Source of the DNA: Buxus sempervirens
Lineage: Eukaryota; Streptophyta; Magnoliopsida; Buxales; Buxaceae
Direction: 5' to 3'
Assembly (NCBI GenBank): GCA_947561395.2
Contig: OX387182.1
Span: 42,649,949 to 42,713,948, forward strand
DNA length: 64,000 bases
The notes below the pieces were generated by a model that saw only the letters and a list, made by a program, of their open reading frames with translations, searched no databases and was not told where the DNA came from. This document shows positions 33,241 to 44,174 of this stretch, piece after piece. A program made the translations under genes and the position numbers. Numbering within the stretch: the first letter of the stretch is position 1; each line of letters begins with the position of its first letter.

Positions 33241-34926
33241 ATGCCTGAAACCAGAAGCGGCCATTCTTACAATCTTATGGAGCATAGTTCTAGCAATCCT
33301 GGCCCTTCCAACCCACCTAATGACCCAAACCCAAATTCTACTCAAACCCCACCAGTTGTCCAACAACAGTTGGATCAAATTTCACAAACTCTAGCTACAG
33401 TGATGCAGCGGTTGAACATTATTGATGAACGAATGACTCAAGAAGAGATGGGAGGATTTCGGAGGGGATTCAGGAGGCAAGAAGAGGATAACAATGGTGA
33501 TGAGGAAGTGCAACTGGGCGAAGCACGACGAAGGGAACAACGTTTTGATAGGAGAGCACCACAACGTGGTCTTTTGGACCCTCAAATCCGGAGAGAACCT
33601 CTGGATGAAGCCACCAAACGAATGAAAGTTGAGGTTCCAGATTTCCTCGGCAAACTTGATCCTGATGCTTTGCAAGACTGGCTCACTGCACTCGAAGATT
33701 ACTTCGATTGGTTCTCTGTTTCTGAGAATCGCAAAGTAAGATTTGCCAAGATGAAACTTAAAGGTCCTGCTCGTGCTTGGTGGAGCAGAGTTGAAGCACA
33801 ATTAATACGTACTCGCCAACCCCCAATTTCTGATTGGGAAGAAATGAGAGGGAAGTTGGAAACGAAATATTTGCCCTCCAATTACGATCAACTTGTGTAT
33901 GAGGATATGCTGCAATGGAAACAGGGTTCAAAGACCACAATTGATCAGTATACCGAAAGATTCCATGAACTAACTGTTCGCAGTAAGGTGAATGAGAATG
34001 AGACTCAAACTCTGGCTCGTTACCTTAATGGATTGAAGTCAGAACTACGGAAAGACATGTTGACAGCACGAGTTTACAGCGTGGAGGAAGCATATCAGTT
34101 AGCTCTCCAACTTGAAAGGCAAGCCACTTTGAACAGCAATCGGCGTTATCAATTTATTGAGACAGGCACTTCACGTTTCAATTCAACTTCAAATCAGAAA
34201 CACTTACCTGATACTACAAAAAAAGGAGTAATGGGTGACAACAAGGGTAAAACCAAGATTTCTGGAGAGGGACCCCAATGCTATAAGTGTCGGGGTTATG
34301 GTCACTATGCTGCAGTTTGCCCCTACCGAGACCAGCGGGTAGCTTATGCTAATGAGCAAAATATATCAAACATCCTTGGAGATGAGGGCACAGAAGATGT
34401 GGATGATACACCCACTCCCGAAGACGAAGAATCAGATGAAGAACGATTATTGGCTACGGAACTACCCAGCTGTGTAATACAGAGGGTGTTAGCTGGGCAA
34501 AAAGTGGAGATTGACAAAAGTGATCACAAGTGGAAAAGGACTAATATTTTCCACACAAGAGTCGAGTATGGTGGTAAAGCATTGAATGTCATCATAGATA
34601 ATGGAAGTGGGATGAATGTGATAGCTAAAGATGTGGTTGAATGGCTGGGTTTGAAAACAGAGGTACACCCCACACCTTATAAAATCAGTTGGATAAATGA
34701 TAGCAGTTCTGTTCCTGTTCAACACCGTTGCCTCGTCAAGTTTACTTTGGGAATGAACTATACTGATGCGGTGTGGTGTGATGTGATCCCGATGACAGCG
34801 TGCCATTTGCTCTTGGGACGTCCATGGATGTATGATCGACGTGTGCAGTATGATGGGTTCAACAACACATATTCATTCAAGTTCATGAGAAAAAAAAATA
34901 GTGTTGGAAACACTTCCAATCACTGA
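33241..34926 (+). CDS. Chromovirus gag with protease (561 residues)
   Basis: The long open frame begins 43 bp after the LTR. The middle holds the retrotransposon gag block (LDPDALQDWLTALEDYFDWF, KLKGPARAWWSRVEAQL). Near residue 350 there is a CCHC zinc knuckle, CYKCRGYGHYAAVC. The C-terminal third contains an aspartic-protease domain: NVIIDNGSGMNVIAKDVVEW with D-N-G at the active site, then HLLLGRPWMYDRRV. D-N-G is less usual than D-S/T-G. The frame stops at 34926 before reverse transcriptase, which lies in another frame. Confidence 0.93.
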   Translation: MPETRSGHSYNLMEHSSSNPGPSNPPNDPNPNSTQTPPVVQQQLDQISQTLATVMQRLNIIDERMTQEEMGGFRRGFRRQEEDNNGDEEVQLGEARRREQRFDRRAPQRGLLDPQIRREPLDEATKRMKVEVPDFLGKLDPDALQDWLTALEDYFDWFSVSENRKVRFAKMKLKGPARAWWSRVEAQLIRTRQPPISDWEEMRGKLETKYLPSNYDQLVYEDMLQWKQGSKTTIDQYTERFHELTVRSKVNENETQTLARYLNGLKSELRKDMLTARVYSVEEAYQLALQLERQATLNSNRRYQFIETGTSRFNSTSNQKHLPDTTKKGVMGDNKGKTKISGEGPQCYKCRGYGHYAAVCPYRDQRVAYANEQNISNILGDEGTEDVDDTPTPEDEESDEERLLATELPSCVIQRVLAGQKVEIDKSDHKWKRTNIFHTRVEYGGKALNVIIDNGSGMNVIAKDVVEWLGLKTEVHPTPYKISWINDSSSVPVQHRCLVKFTLGMNYTDAVWCDVIPMTACHLLLGRPWMYDRRVQYDGFNNTYSFKFMRKKNSVGNTSNH

Positions 34927-34930
34927 GTTT

Positions 34931-37900
34931 GAACCAAGCAAAATGTCCAACTCAGTTTTGACTCTACGGGCTTTTACCAAGGAGATACAGGTAGCACAAA
35001 TTCTATATTTGTTGGTGGGGCGTCCAACGTTACCCACCCCATTAAATTAGCTACTGCAAGAATTTAAAGCTCTCATGCCTGATGTGTTGCCTCAACAACT
35101 ACCTCCAATGCGAGATATTCAGCATGCAATTGACTTGATACCTGGATCCACTCTGCCAAACCTGCCTCATTATCGCATGAGCCCAACAGAACATGCCGAG
35201 TTGCAACGGCAAGTCCAGGAGTTACTTGACAAAGGATTCATCAGGGAAAGCTTCAGTCCCTATGTGGTACCAGCATTACTTACACCCAAGAAAGATGGAA
35301 GCTGGAGAATGTGTATTGATAGCAGGGCAATTAATAAAATTACTATCAAGTACCGATTCCCCATACCTCGGCTAGATGACATGTTGGACCAACTGAATGG
35401 AGCCTCTGTTTTCACCAAGATTGACTTAAGGAGCGGATATCACCAGATACGATTACGCGTTGGAGACGAGTGGAAGACAGCCTTCAAGACAAAGGAGGGC
35501 CTTTACGAGTGGCTTGTGATGCCATTCGGCTTAACCAATGCTCCAAGCACGTTCATGAGAGTAATGACACATGCTCTCAAGCCTTACTTAGGTAAATTTG
35601 TGTGGTTTATTTTGATGACATTCTCATCTTCAGTCCTTTAGTAGCAGAGCACCTGAAGCATTTGAGGCATGTCTTGGAAACATTACAGAAAGAACAACTC
35701 TACATCAACCGCAACAAATGTGCTTTTCTTCAAAGCAAGGTCAATTTTTTGGGATTTGTAATTTCTCAAAATGGTGTAGAAGCAGACCCTGCAAAGGTCA
35801 GGTCCATTTTGGATTGGCCAACACCACGTTCTTTCTTCGATGTATGAAGTTTCCATGGGCTGGCTACATTCTACAGGCGCTTCATACATGGTTTCAGCTC
35901 TATCATGGCTCCAATTACAGAATGCCTCAAAGCTAAAATTTTTGCTTGGACTCTAGAAGCCTCCAAGGCTTTTGACACAATTAAGCAAAAGATGGCCTCT
36001 GCACCAGTCCTTCATCTCCCTGATTTCTCTAAAATTTTTGAGGTAGCCTGTGATGCCTCTCACATTGGCATTGGTGGTGTCTTAAGTCAGGAAGGGCACC
36101 CCATCGCTTTCTTCAGCGAGAAGCTCAACGAAGCGCGTCAGAAGTATTCAGCCTATGATATGGAGCTTTATGCTCTTGTGCAGACATTAAAACATTGGAG
36201 GCCTTATCTCATTCACAATGAATTTGTTCTTTTTACAGATCACGATTCATTGAGGCATCTCCATTCACAGACACGATTGGATGCACGACATGCTCGGTGG
36301 TTTGATTTTCTTCAACAATTCCATTTTACATTTAAACATAAAGCAGGAAAGGAGAATAAAGTTGCCGATGCACTCAGCCGAAAGCCCCATCTGCTATCTA
36401 TTTTCTCAGTCAACGTCATAGAGTTTGAAGCAATGAAGGCCCTCTATTCTACAGATCCAGATTTTCACAACATTTGGGAGAAATTACAACAAGACCCAGC
36501 TGCTGGTGACTCCAAATTTGCAATTCGTGATGGTTTTCTTACCAAAGACTCTCGCATTTGCATACCAAGCGGGTCTATGCGTGAGTTTCTAATTCGAGAA
36601 TTACATGGCGGTGGCTTGGCTGGTCATTTTGGTCAAGACAAAACCTTTGCTTTGGTAGCCGATCGATTTTTTTGGCCTAGGCTACGGCGCGATGTACATA
36701 CTGTTATCGAACGATGTCGTGTGTGTCAAGTGAATAAAGGAGTCAAGCAACATGCGGAACTGTACAGCCCTTTACCGATCCCACATTGTCCTTGGTAGGA
36801 TTTGAGCATGGATTTTGTCTTGGGTCTCCCTAGAACACTTCGACAAAATGATTCGATCATGGTGGTGGTAGATCGTTTCTCCAAAATGGCCCACTTTGTG
36901 CCTTGCAAGAAAACCTATGATGCCTCTCACATTGCTGCCTTATTCCTTCGTGAGATTATCCGTTTGCACGGTTTGCCTATCTCTATAGTATCCGATCGGG
37001 ATGTCAAATTTGTCAGCTACTTTTGGAAAACTCTGTGGGCGAAGTTGGGTACGAAGCTTTCCTTTTCAAGTGCTTTCCACCCGCAGACTGATGGCCAGAC
37101 AGAGGTCACTAATCGTAGTTTGGGAAATCTCCTCCGCTGCCTTGTTCATGATAACACCTCCAGTTGGGATTTGGTGTTGCCACAAGCTGAATTTGCGTTT
37201 AACAATTATGTTAACCACACCACAGGATGCACACCATTCTATGTTGTCTATGGAGTTCACCCTCGGACACCTCTTGATGTTAGTCCTTTGCACCAGCCCC
37301 AACGAATCAGTGAAGCAAGGCTTGATTTTTCTGAATTTATGTCCACAATGCATAGAGATATTCGACAGAAGATTGCATTACAGACAGAGAGTTATGCAAC
37401 CCAGGCCAATGCCAAGAAAAGAGATGTTCAGTTTGCAATTGGTGATTATGTCATGATCCGCCTCCGGCCTGAACGTTTTGCACCAGGAAGTTTCAGTAAA
37501 TTACATGCTAGGCGAGCGGGTCCCTTCCAAATTGGAAAAAAAATTGGTCCTAATGCATATTTGGTAGATCTTCCATCTGAATATCAGTTCAGCCCCATTT
37601 TTAATGTCGAAGACTTAACAGCATACAAAGGAGACGACCCCACAACTCATCCAGCTGCTGATGTACCTCGAGTTCCTTCTACCTCTATTGCACCAGACAA
37701 CATTGCAGCCATCACGGATCATCAATTTGTTTCCACTTGCCGTGCTGGTTATCATAAATTCTTAGTACGTTGGGCATCCAAACCACCTTCAAAGTCTGTT
37801 TGGCTCTTGGCTGATGAGATCCTGCGTCTCAATCCGACGCTTTTACATGACTACCTTCAAAAAAACTTGCCGGAGTCAAGTTCTTCAGGGGGGGGGGGGG

Positions 37901-38004
37901 GGATGAAAATTGATGCAATGCCCATAAAGCAAGGAGTACCACATAAGCATAAGCATGAAAGTATGATAGCTGGCAAGGAGGAAGTGCCACGGTGGCAATT
38001 CTAA
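34931..38004 (+). pseudogene. Chromovirus pol (RT, RNase H, integrase, chromodomain), interrupted
   Basis: Reverse transcriptase: [33 protein letters not shown] and, in the next frame, [11 protein letters not shown]. RNase H: VACDASHIGIGGVL, FTDHDSLRHL, ADALSRK. Integrase: an HHCC finger (ELHGGGLAGHFG... CRVCQ), DRFSKMAHFVPCKK, SDRDVKFVSYFW and QTDGQTEVTNRSLGNLLR. The C-terminus (YHKFLVRWASKPPSKSVWLL) is a chromodomain. Breaks: a TAG near 35047, a frameshift near 35602 just before the catalytic aspartates, TGA at 35845 and TAG at 36796. The last frame (36802-38004) is intact and includes most of the integrase core. Confidence 0.95.
37888..37902 (+). repeat. Run of 15 G next to the chromovirus 3' LTR
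   Basis: A G homopolymer followed by ATGAAAAT sits directly upstream of the 3' LTR, in the place of the polypurine tract used to prime plus-strand synthesis. Confidence 0.85.
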
Positions 38005-38352
38005 ATAGCAGGATTTTCCAGATATACCAAATCAAGATCAACATTGTTGGTTCTTTTCTGTTAGCTAGTTGTTATTTAGTCTTAGCTATTTGTTATTTAG
38101 TTGACTGTTAGTTCCTTTCTTTTATCTATTTGTTATTTAGTTTCTTTAAATAATCTTAGTTGTAAAGAGAGGAGTAGTTCGATTATTCAATTTACTTGAT
38201 TTGGAGTGATTCCAACATTGGAAGAGATTTCCAATTTTCAATTTACTTGATTTGGAGTGATTCCAACATTGGAAGAGATTTCCAATTTTCTTTCAGTTCC
38301 AGTGTGAGATTGGTTTCTGAAGATTAACTATCTTTACTAGTTTATTGCATCA
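37911..38352 (+). repeat. 3' LTR of the chromovirus with internal duplication
   Basis: 442 bp, 50 bp longer than the 5' LTR because a segment starting CAATTTACTTGATTTGGAGT and ending TTTCCAATTTT is repeated in tandem (about 38187-38290). Otherwise nearly identical to the 5' LTR. Confidence 0.95.
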
Positions 38353-38357
38353 CCTTG

Positions 38358-39979
38358 TTACTTAAAGCTGCTTGGCATTTGCAAACTCACCACTCTGGGT
38401 TATGGTCACGACTGATGCAAAGTTTGTATTTTCCAACCACTACTTTTCTGGAGGCACCTTCTTACACGGTCAATCATATGCATGGCAGCAACTACACTCA
38501 TTAAAACATCATCTCAAGGATGGGTTGAGCTGGATTCTCGCCAATGGTACAAAGGTGGATCTTTATCACGACACTTGGATCCTTAGTAGGGAACCAGTCG
38601 AATTACTCCTAGTTGAAAATCAGGGAGCCATTTTCTCGGGTAAGTCAATTAATTTCTCATGCATGACACCTCCTGCTGGAATCTCTCTTTACTTTCTAGT
38701 TTATGGCCGAGTCATATTGTATCCCATATCCTTGCTACTCCCATTTCTCCTTCACTCCACGAAGATAAGCAGGTCTGGAAATATACGGCAAGCGGAAATT
38801 TTACTGTTGCCTCTACCTATCGCCTTCTGTTGGGGACTCTTACCGCATACCAAGATAAGATCTGGTTACGTCTTTGGCATCTGAATTCGCCGGCCCGAAG
38901 CAGGCTCTTTCTCTGGAAATGCCTTCATCATGGACTTCCCACAACGGACCTTATCAGCTCACGATTGCTCAGAGGTAACAATTTATGCATATTCTACCAA
39001 TCAGCTCCTGAAACTGTTGAGCATCTCTGGCTACAATGCCCGTTCTCACACGCGGCCTGGTTACAATGCCCGTTCTCACATGCCTGCTTGACTTAAAATC
39101 TGTCTCTATTACTCTCGACATTAACTATTTATTATCTAAAGCCACTCTCTTTGGTTGGGTTGTATGGTCTCATAGTAACAGAGTCCTTTTTTACACGATC
39201 CACCTGATGTGTTTCAGGTTGTTCATCATTTCCAACGATTTCACCAAGATCTACTCAAGCTACAGAAATCATCCCAAACTGAATCCACCAACAAAAGAGC
39301 TTATTTTGATGACTTGGCGTGTGCCACCTGTTGCCTACGTTAAACTCAATTTTGACGGGGCTTTTCGTGGTTCAAGTGGAAAGGCTGGGCTAGGAGTTCT
39401 TGCTCGAAATCATCATGGAAACTTTCTGGGAGCCATCGCGGCTACATGCAATGTCCACACAGCTCTCCAAGCTGAAGCTATGGCGGCGCTGGAAGCTTTG
39501 AAGTTGGTTGATGAGATGCACTACCCCACGTTATTCTTGAAGGCGATTCATCACTAATGGTGAATCGCCCATGCAAAGTCCACACAGCTCTCCAAGCTGA
39601 AGCTATGCTATGGCGGCGCTGGAAGCTTTGAAGTTGGTTGATGCGATGCACTACCCCATGCAATGTCCACACAGCCTCCAAACTAATAAATGGAAGTCCT
39701 CTGCCATTTCCACCCAAAAAAAAAGATGATGCCTTCAACTTTTGATCCAGTTTCTGCCCTTCCAAGATTTACTTGTGGATGCATTGTGGTAGACAAAGCT
39801 GGTTTGCCTGACATTAGGATGTGTTTTTGTTGTTACTTTATGGGGTAAGGTGTTTGTCCCCAGTTGTAATCAAATTTTGGAATCAATCTACGGTCGGGGT
39901 CTGCCTCAACCCCGCTCCCTCCGCTGGAGTGTCACAAAGGCTAATTGGTCTTAGTAGGTTTTAATAAATAAATAAATAA
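38358..39979 (+). pseudogene. L1-type LINE, 3' part: zinc-binding and RNase H domains, A-rich tail
   Basis: The LINE resumes after the second CCTTG. Frame 38659-39096 carries the reverse-transcriptase zinc-binding domain (KIWLRLWHLNSPARSRLFLW, VEHLWLQCPFSHAAW). Frame 39036-39557 carries a plant-type RNase H (VKLNFDGAFRGSSGKAGLGV, ARNHHGNFLGAIAA, ALQAEAMAALEAL). LQCPFSHA is duplicated in tandem. The RNase H end is duplicated in part at about 39570-39690. The element finishes in (AATA)n near 39961-39979. Confidence 0.92.
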
Positions 39980-40055
39980 AGTGATTCAAGGCCAACAAGC
40001 TATCCTTCAAATTTTTATGAATAGGTCGGTAGTCCCAGGTATATTAAGCTATTAG

Positions 40056-42522
40056 TGTGAGACCTCAAATTTATTTAATTTTCCTTAGTTAAATTTTCTT
40101 TAATTTAATTGTGCAATTCTAAAATGAGTTAATCTTTGTGACGTGAAAGTGAGGTAGATGAGGATCAAATTAGAGAAAATGGGAGCAATCAGATGACTAA
40201 GGAAGTTTAAAAATTAAGGTAAGGAAAATATAAATTATTATGTTTAGATTGGTGGTTGTAATTTAATTTGATGGGAAAACATGCATTGAATCTCATTTAA
40301 ATAAAACCCACCGGTTTAAGGGGTTTGGTTTGGGTTGGTTTGGTTTGGTTTAAGTAGATTGGTTTAAATGGGTTATTGGTTTAAATGGGTTAGTATAAAC
40401 AAGAGAAGATGAGAAGGTTTTGGTCGTACGTAGGGAGAAGAAGAAAGCAAAGGAAGAAGAAGGGAAGGGAAAGAGGAAGAGAAGAGGGCTGAAGCAGTAA
40501 GCTTTTCTTTTCTTCTCCGTCTCTAAAAGTGTGCAGTGATTTGATAAATGTTGAATTTTTCATGTTTAATTTATATTAGTATACTTAAAATTTAGTTTAA
40601 GATAGTATTAGATGATTGCAGTTGGTTTCAAAGTCATTTGGAAACCTGTGGCTAGCATGAAAAATCTTCAAAGTTAAGGAGTCACCGTACTCGTTCACTG
40701 GTTCACTGTCCGCCCGAGAAGAAGTTTTTGAAAATATTTAACTTTTGGAGCAAAACAGCATACAGTAATGAAATATCATTTCATATTTTAAAATTAATTA
40801 AGTTTTAGCATAAAACTTATACTATAAAGAAAAATTAGTCATATATTCAGACGCATTTAAGCGTGTGAAAAACATACTTGAATGAAAAATTAGTTCATAT
40901 TTTAGAAAAAATATGTAAATTTTAAGTAAAAACTGAGTTAGAAATTCGTAGTTAGTGAAAATCCCTAAAGTGTGCTATAAAACACAAATAAATAGACTAC
41001 CAAGCTTCAACTTTGAAAATTTAATACCCTGAAATTTGAATTTGAAGTTTAATCCCGTAGGGAATCACCCAGCCCTAGTTTTTTTATTAAAGTTTGAAAA
41101 TTTGTCATTCTAATTCCTAGAATTTCTTATTAAAATTTTAAAGTTATCAACACTTGTAACTAAGTATTCAAAGATGTTTTCTTTTAATGACTTGGAAATT
41201 TAGAAACATCTGATGAAAATTTCGAGTATGTTACACTAATAATGTTTTTATGAGAAAAATTTTAGTAGCTTGGTTGTTTTTGCTAAATTGCATGAATGTG
41301 ATTATTACCTATTTTTGGAAGTAAGATGGAAAGTTACTTGTGATTCAAAAGGGTAATTTGGCCTAAAGCAATGACTGAGAGTAAATATGAATTTCACTTC
41401 AGAGATTGAGATAATTATCAATGTATACTGGATATTGAACAAATTTCGTCAAATTGAGTTAGAAGTATTTTTATGTTAGTGGGCTTAGTTGTGAGTATAG
41501 ATCCATATTTAAACTAGATAGTGTATTAAGGTAGAGTAGCTTTTATAAGACTAGTATCCTTGTCCAGAAAGCATCCACCAAGTGATTATGGTGAGGCCTC
41601 CTGAGAGCAAGATAGGTTGCAGCACCATTTCCACTGTATAACCTCAATGAGGATAGTTGTGTTGTTATTATTGCAAACATGTAATGGTGAGGACAATATT
41701 GTGTTGTGATAGTTGTGGGGTTGCTCCATGCCAATCCACACGTGGATTCTCCACCTGGGGTTGGACCCTAACTAGGTTCTTCGCCCTGTAAGTCGTGAAG
41801 TGGCAATTGGACACTGGTATTAGCTTATTAAAGATACTTTAATTCACGAGTCCCACATTGACACAGTATTTGATTTTGTACAGTCATGTACTTAAGGATG
41901 TTCTTTGACTTGGTTTTGATACACTCTAATTATTCTGTTAATAACACAGTTGTTACTTGTCCTTGGATTTGCCGCTTATTGAAATATTAAAATCATAATC
42001 TTGTTTTTGTTTGGCCGGCCGTGGTTTCTGATATATTTTCTAAATGAGGATGTATTTATTCAATTGTAACCATAAATTGCATCACTTGTGTTATATCATG
42101 CATATGCTACTTATTGATATCATTATCAATCTTATTTTTAGATACTTTTGATGAGCGATGACGTACTAGGATATTGAAACCGAGTGACCCTACAAGGTAT
42201 CGTGTTGAGGATTACTTTCACCCTATGTAGGGTATATAGTTTTGTAGTCTTTTTCATATAGTTTTACTTGTATATAGCAAGAATTGGTATGAACCTTGTA
42301 TAAGAATCTGTTATGCATATACAGGTTATATTTTTGGTTCCACAGACCTACACTTATCAGGTTATATTGCACTCTGACATTAATAATCCTTGTTAATCAC
42401 GAATTGAATATGCTTGTGGGCCCATGCCTAGTGTTCAAGAGACGGCATATATCTTTAAGGCTACGCTATATATCTTTAGTGGTATATATCTTCAGTGAAC
42501 AGACTGGACCCGGAGCGCTACA
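40056..42522 (+). mobile_element. Solo LTR D (2467 bp)
   Basis: It runs TGTGAGACCTC...GACCCGGAGCGCTACA and is flanked by the perfect 5-bp duplication ATTAG (40051-40055 and 42523-42527). It contains no genes and has the same layout as LTRs A, B, C and E, including ATCATGCATATGCTACTT before a hairpin and TTTTTAGATACTTTTGATGAG after it. Another short palindrome, AATCCAC-AC-GTGGATT, is near 41734. Confidence 0.88.
42113..42130 (+). other. Conserved-position hairpin in LTR D
   Basis: ATTGATA-TCAT-TATCAAT, a perfect 7-bp stem. Compared with LTR B (TGAGATA/TATCTCA), several stem positions changed on both arms so that pairing is maintained. Confidence 0.75.
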
Positions 42523-42527
42523 ATTAG

Positions 42528-43551
42528 CCTTGGGAAAGATAGATAGTGTTACTATTATATTGGTCGCATCTGGAAATCAATGTGTTTATCCTTACTCTTT
42601 ACAAAAGTACTATTATTCTTTACAAAGTATATGAGCTAGATACATAACAAAAGAAATTAAAATAGTAACATATATATGTTACATGTTTTTAATAATAAAG
42701 TTAGTAGTCATCAACAAACAACAAGAAGCTATATATGCTAGCCTTATTTTTTGTAAATGCTTTATATTTGGAGATGGCTTTGGCATTTATTTTTTAAACA
42801 CATTTAGTGCGCCTATTTTGCTGTTAACATGAATATATATATTTAATATTGCATTTGATTTTTCAAGTACAAGTGCACTTTAAAGTTTCACCAATTATGA
42901 ATATTTATAAAACTTTATCTTGATAAGCTACATTTGTAGATAAACCCTCCATGTTATAACCATTTATCTTTTTAAAATTTCACTTAGTGAAGTTCATGAC
43001 AAGTTTACATCCTCGTTCGTAATGGTAACAAGATAGGTACGAAATTCGTAAATGGTACCATGATATGTACGAAATATCCTTACCATGATGGTACGAAATA
43101 TCCTTATCTAGGAGCAATGTTTTAGACTTGCAGGCTATTTGTTGGATACTAGACGGATAGTTACAAGGTCTGAATTCCAAGGAAATATTTACAAGATACA
43201 CCTAAGTGAATATAATGATGCATAAGGAAAAGTTCTCATCATAGATTTTGCATACCATAATCCTGTTACAAACGTTTTTTCACCCATAAACACCTTATGT
43301 CTGAATATATTCAATATGGTCATCAAGAAAATGCAAACCAATAAAGAGTCATGTCTATCTTTTCATTTCTCTTATCATTACTTTTATGTCATAAGGCTCA
43401 TAACACATTGTAGATGATAGAATACAACCAATTATATTCTCTTCACTCAATTTAATTCCATAAAAAAGAATGAAGCATCTTGTATTGACTATTGTTCTTG
43501 TTTCTTCTATATTTTTTCATAATAAAACCTGTATTTGCTATCTTGTTGCAG
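42528..43551. other. AT-rich noncoding DNA
   Basis: A short direct repeat (ATGGTACCATGATATGTACGAAATATCCTTA-like phrases, 43052-43110). No other exon of the bHLH gene is visible. Confidence 0.4.
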
Positions 43552-43623
43552 TTTCTCTCAATGAAACTTGCAACTGTAAATAAAGAACTTAACATAGACA
43601 TAGGACAGATTATTTCCAAAGAT
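43552..43623 (+). pseudogene. Orphan exon of a bHLH transcription factor
   Basis: The 24-codon segment reads FLSMKLATVNKELNIDIGQI then ISKD. This is the exon that follows the helix-loop-helix in plant bHLH factors of the BEE/CIB/BPE group (usual form VEFLSMKLATVNP.L...). It is bounded by a perfect acceptor (TTGTTGCAG) and donor (GTAAGT) and is in phase at both ends. The basic region, first helix and C-terminal exons are absent from the neighbourhood, so it is a fragment or a shuffled exon, not a gene. Confidence 0.8.
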
Positions 43624-44174
43624 GTAAGTACAAACAATGAAGTCCCTGAGTTTATTATTTGTAACATCTACAGCTCCTTTATCAACTAATAAATAGTTAG
43701 GATTTAAATAAATTTACTAAATGTTCACAAGATAAAACTGTTTCACCCCATAAAGTTAGTTCCCTAGGTAAGTGTCATTCTTCACCACCTAAGAAATGAA
43801 CTTCTAAAATATGCTGCTTTCAGATGGATACAAGTGTAAAGGAGCAGTACAATAACTAAATTATACAAGGATACAGTAAGAAATTTTAAAAAGTTTTTAA
43901 GAAGAAAATAAACTACTAATTTACAAAGGTAAAATGATCCAAAATTATAGAGGGAAGATCACCATTACAATTTAACAAAATCTTGTAAGGTAGAAAATCT
44001 ATTCTACCTAAGAAGAAAACCAACAAACTGGAAATTTTCTTACTTTTCAAATTTTATTGCAAATATTATTAGCGAGCTATAACACTCAGTACATTAACAA
44101 GCTGAATCCGGGAATATTTGGTGTGCCCTAATCATACTATATTATGAATACCAAAATCTCTGACAATCCCATAC
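43624..44174. other. AT-rich noncoding DNA
   Basis: Nothing recognised between the bHLH exon and the possible last 3' exon of the SUVH transcript. Confidence 0.4.

Larger units (their letters stand above)
32806..38352 (+). mobile_element. Ty3 chromovirus, complete with target duplication, defective
   Basis: It has two LTRs, a tRNA-Met primer site (TTTGGTATCAAAGC, just after 33197), gag, protease, reverse transcriptase, RNase H, integrase and a C-terminal chromodomain, and is flanked by the 5-bp duplication CCTTG (32801-32805 and 38353-38357). The short LTRs and chromodomain suggest a Reina-like or related chromovirus. Pol is broken by stops and a frameshift, so the copy is not autonomous. 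Confidence 0.97.

Noticed and set aside
33391..33801. 136-codon minus-strand ORF
   Set aside because: Antisense shadow of the chromovirus gag frame.
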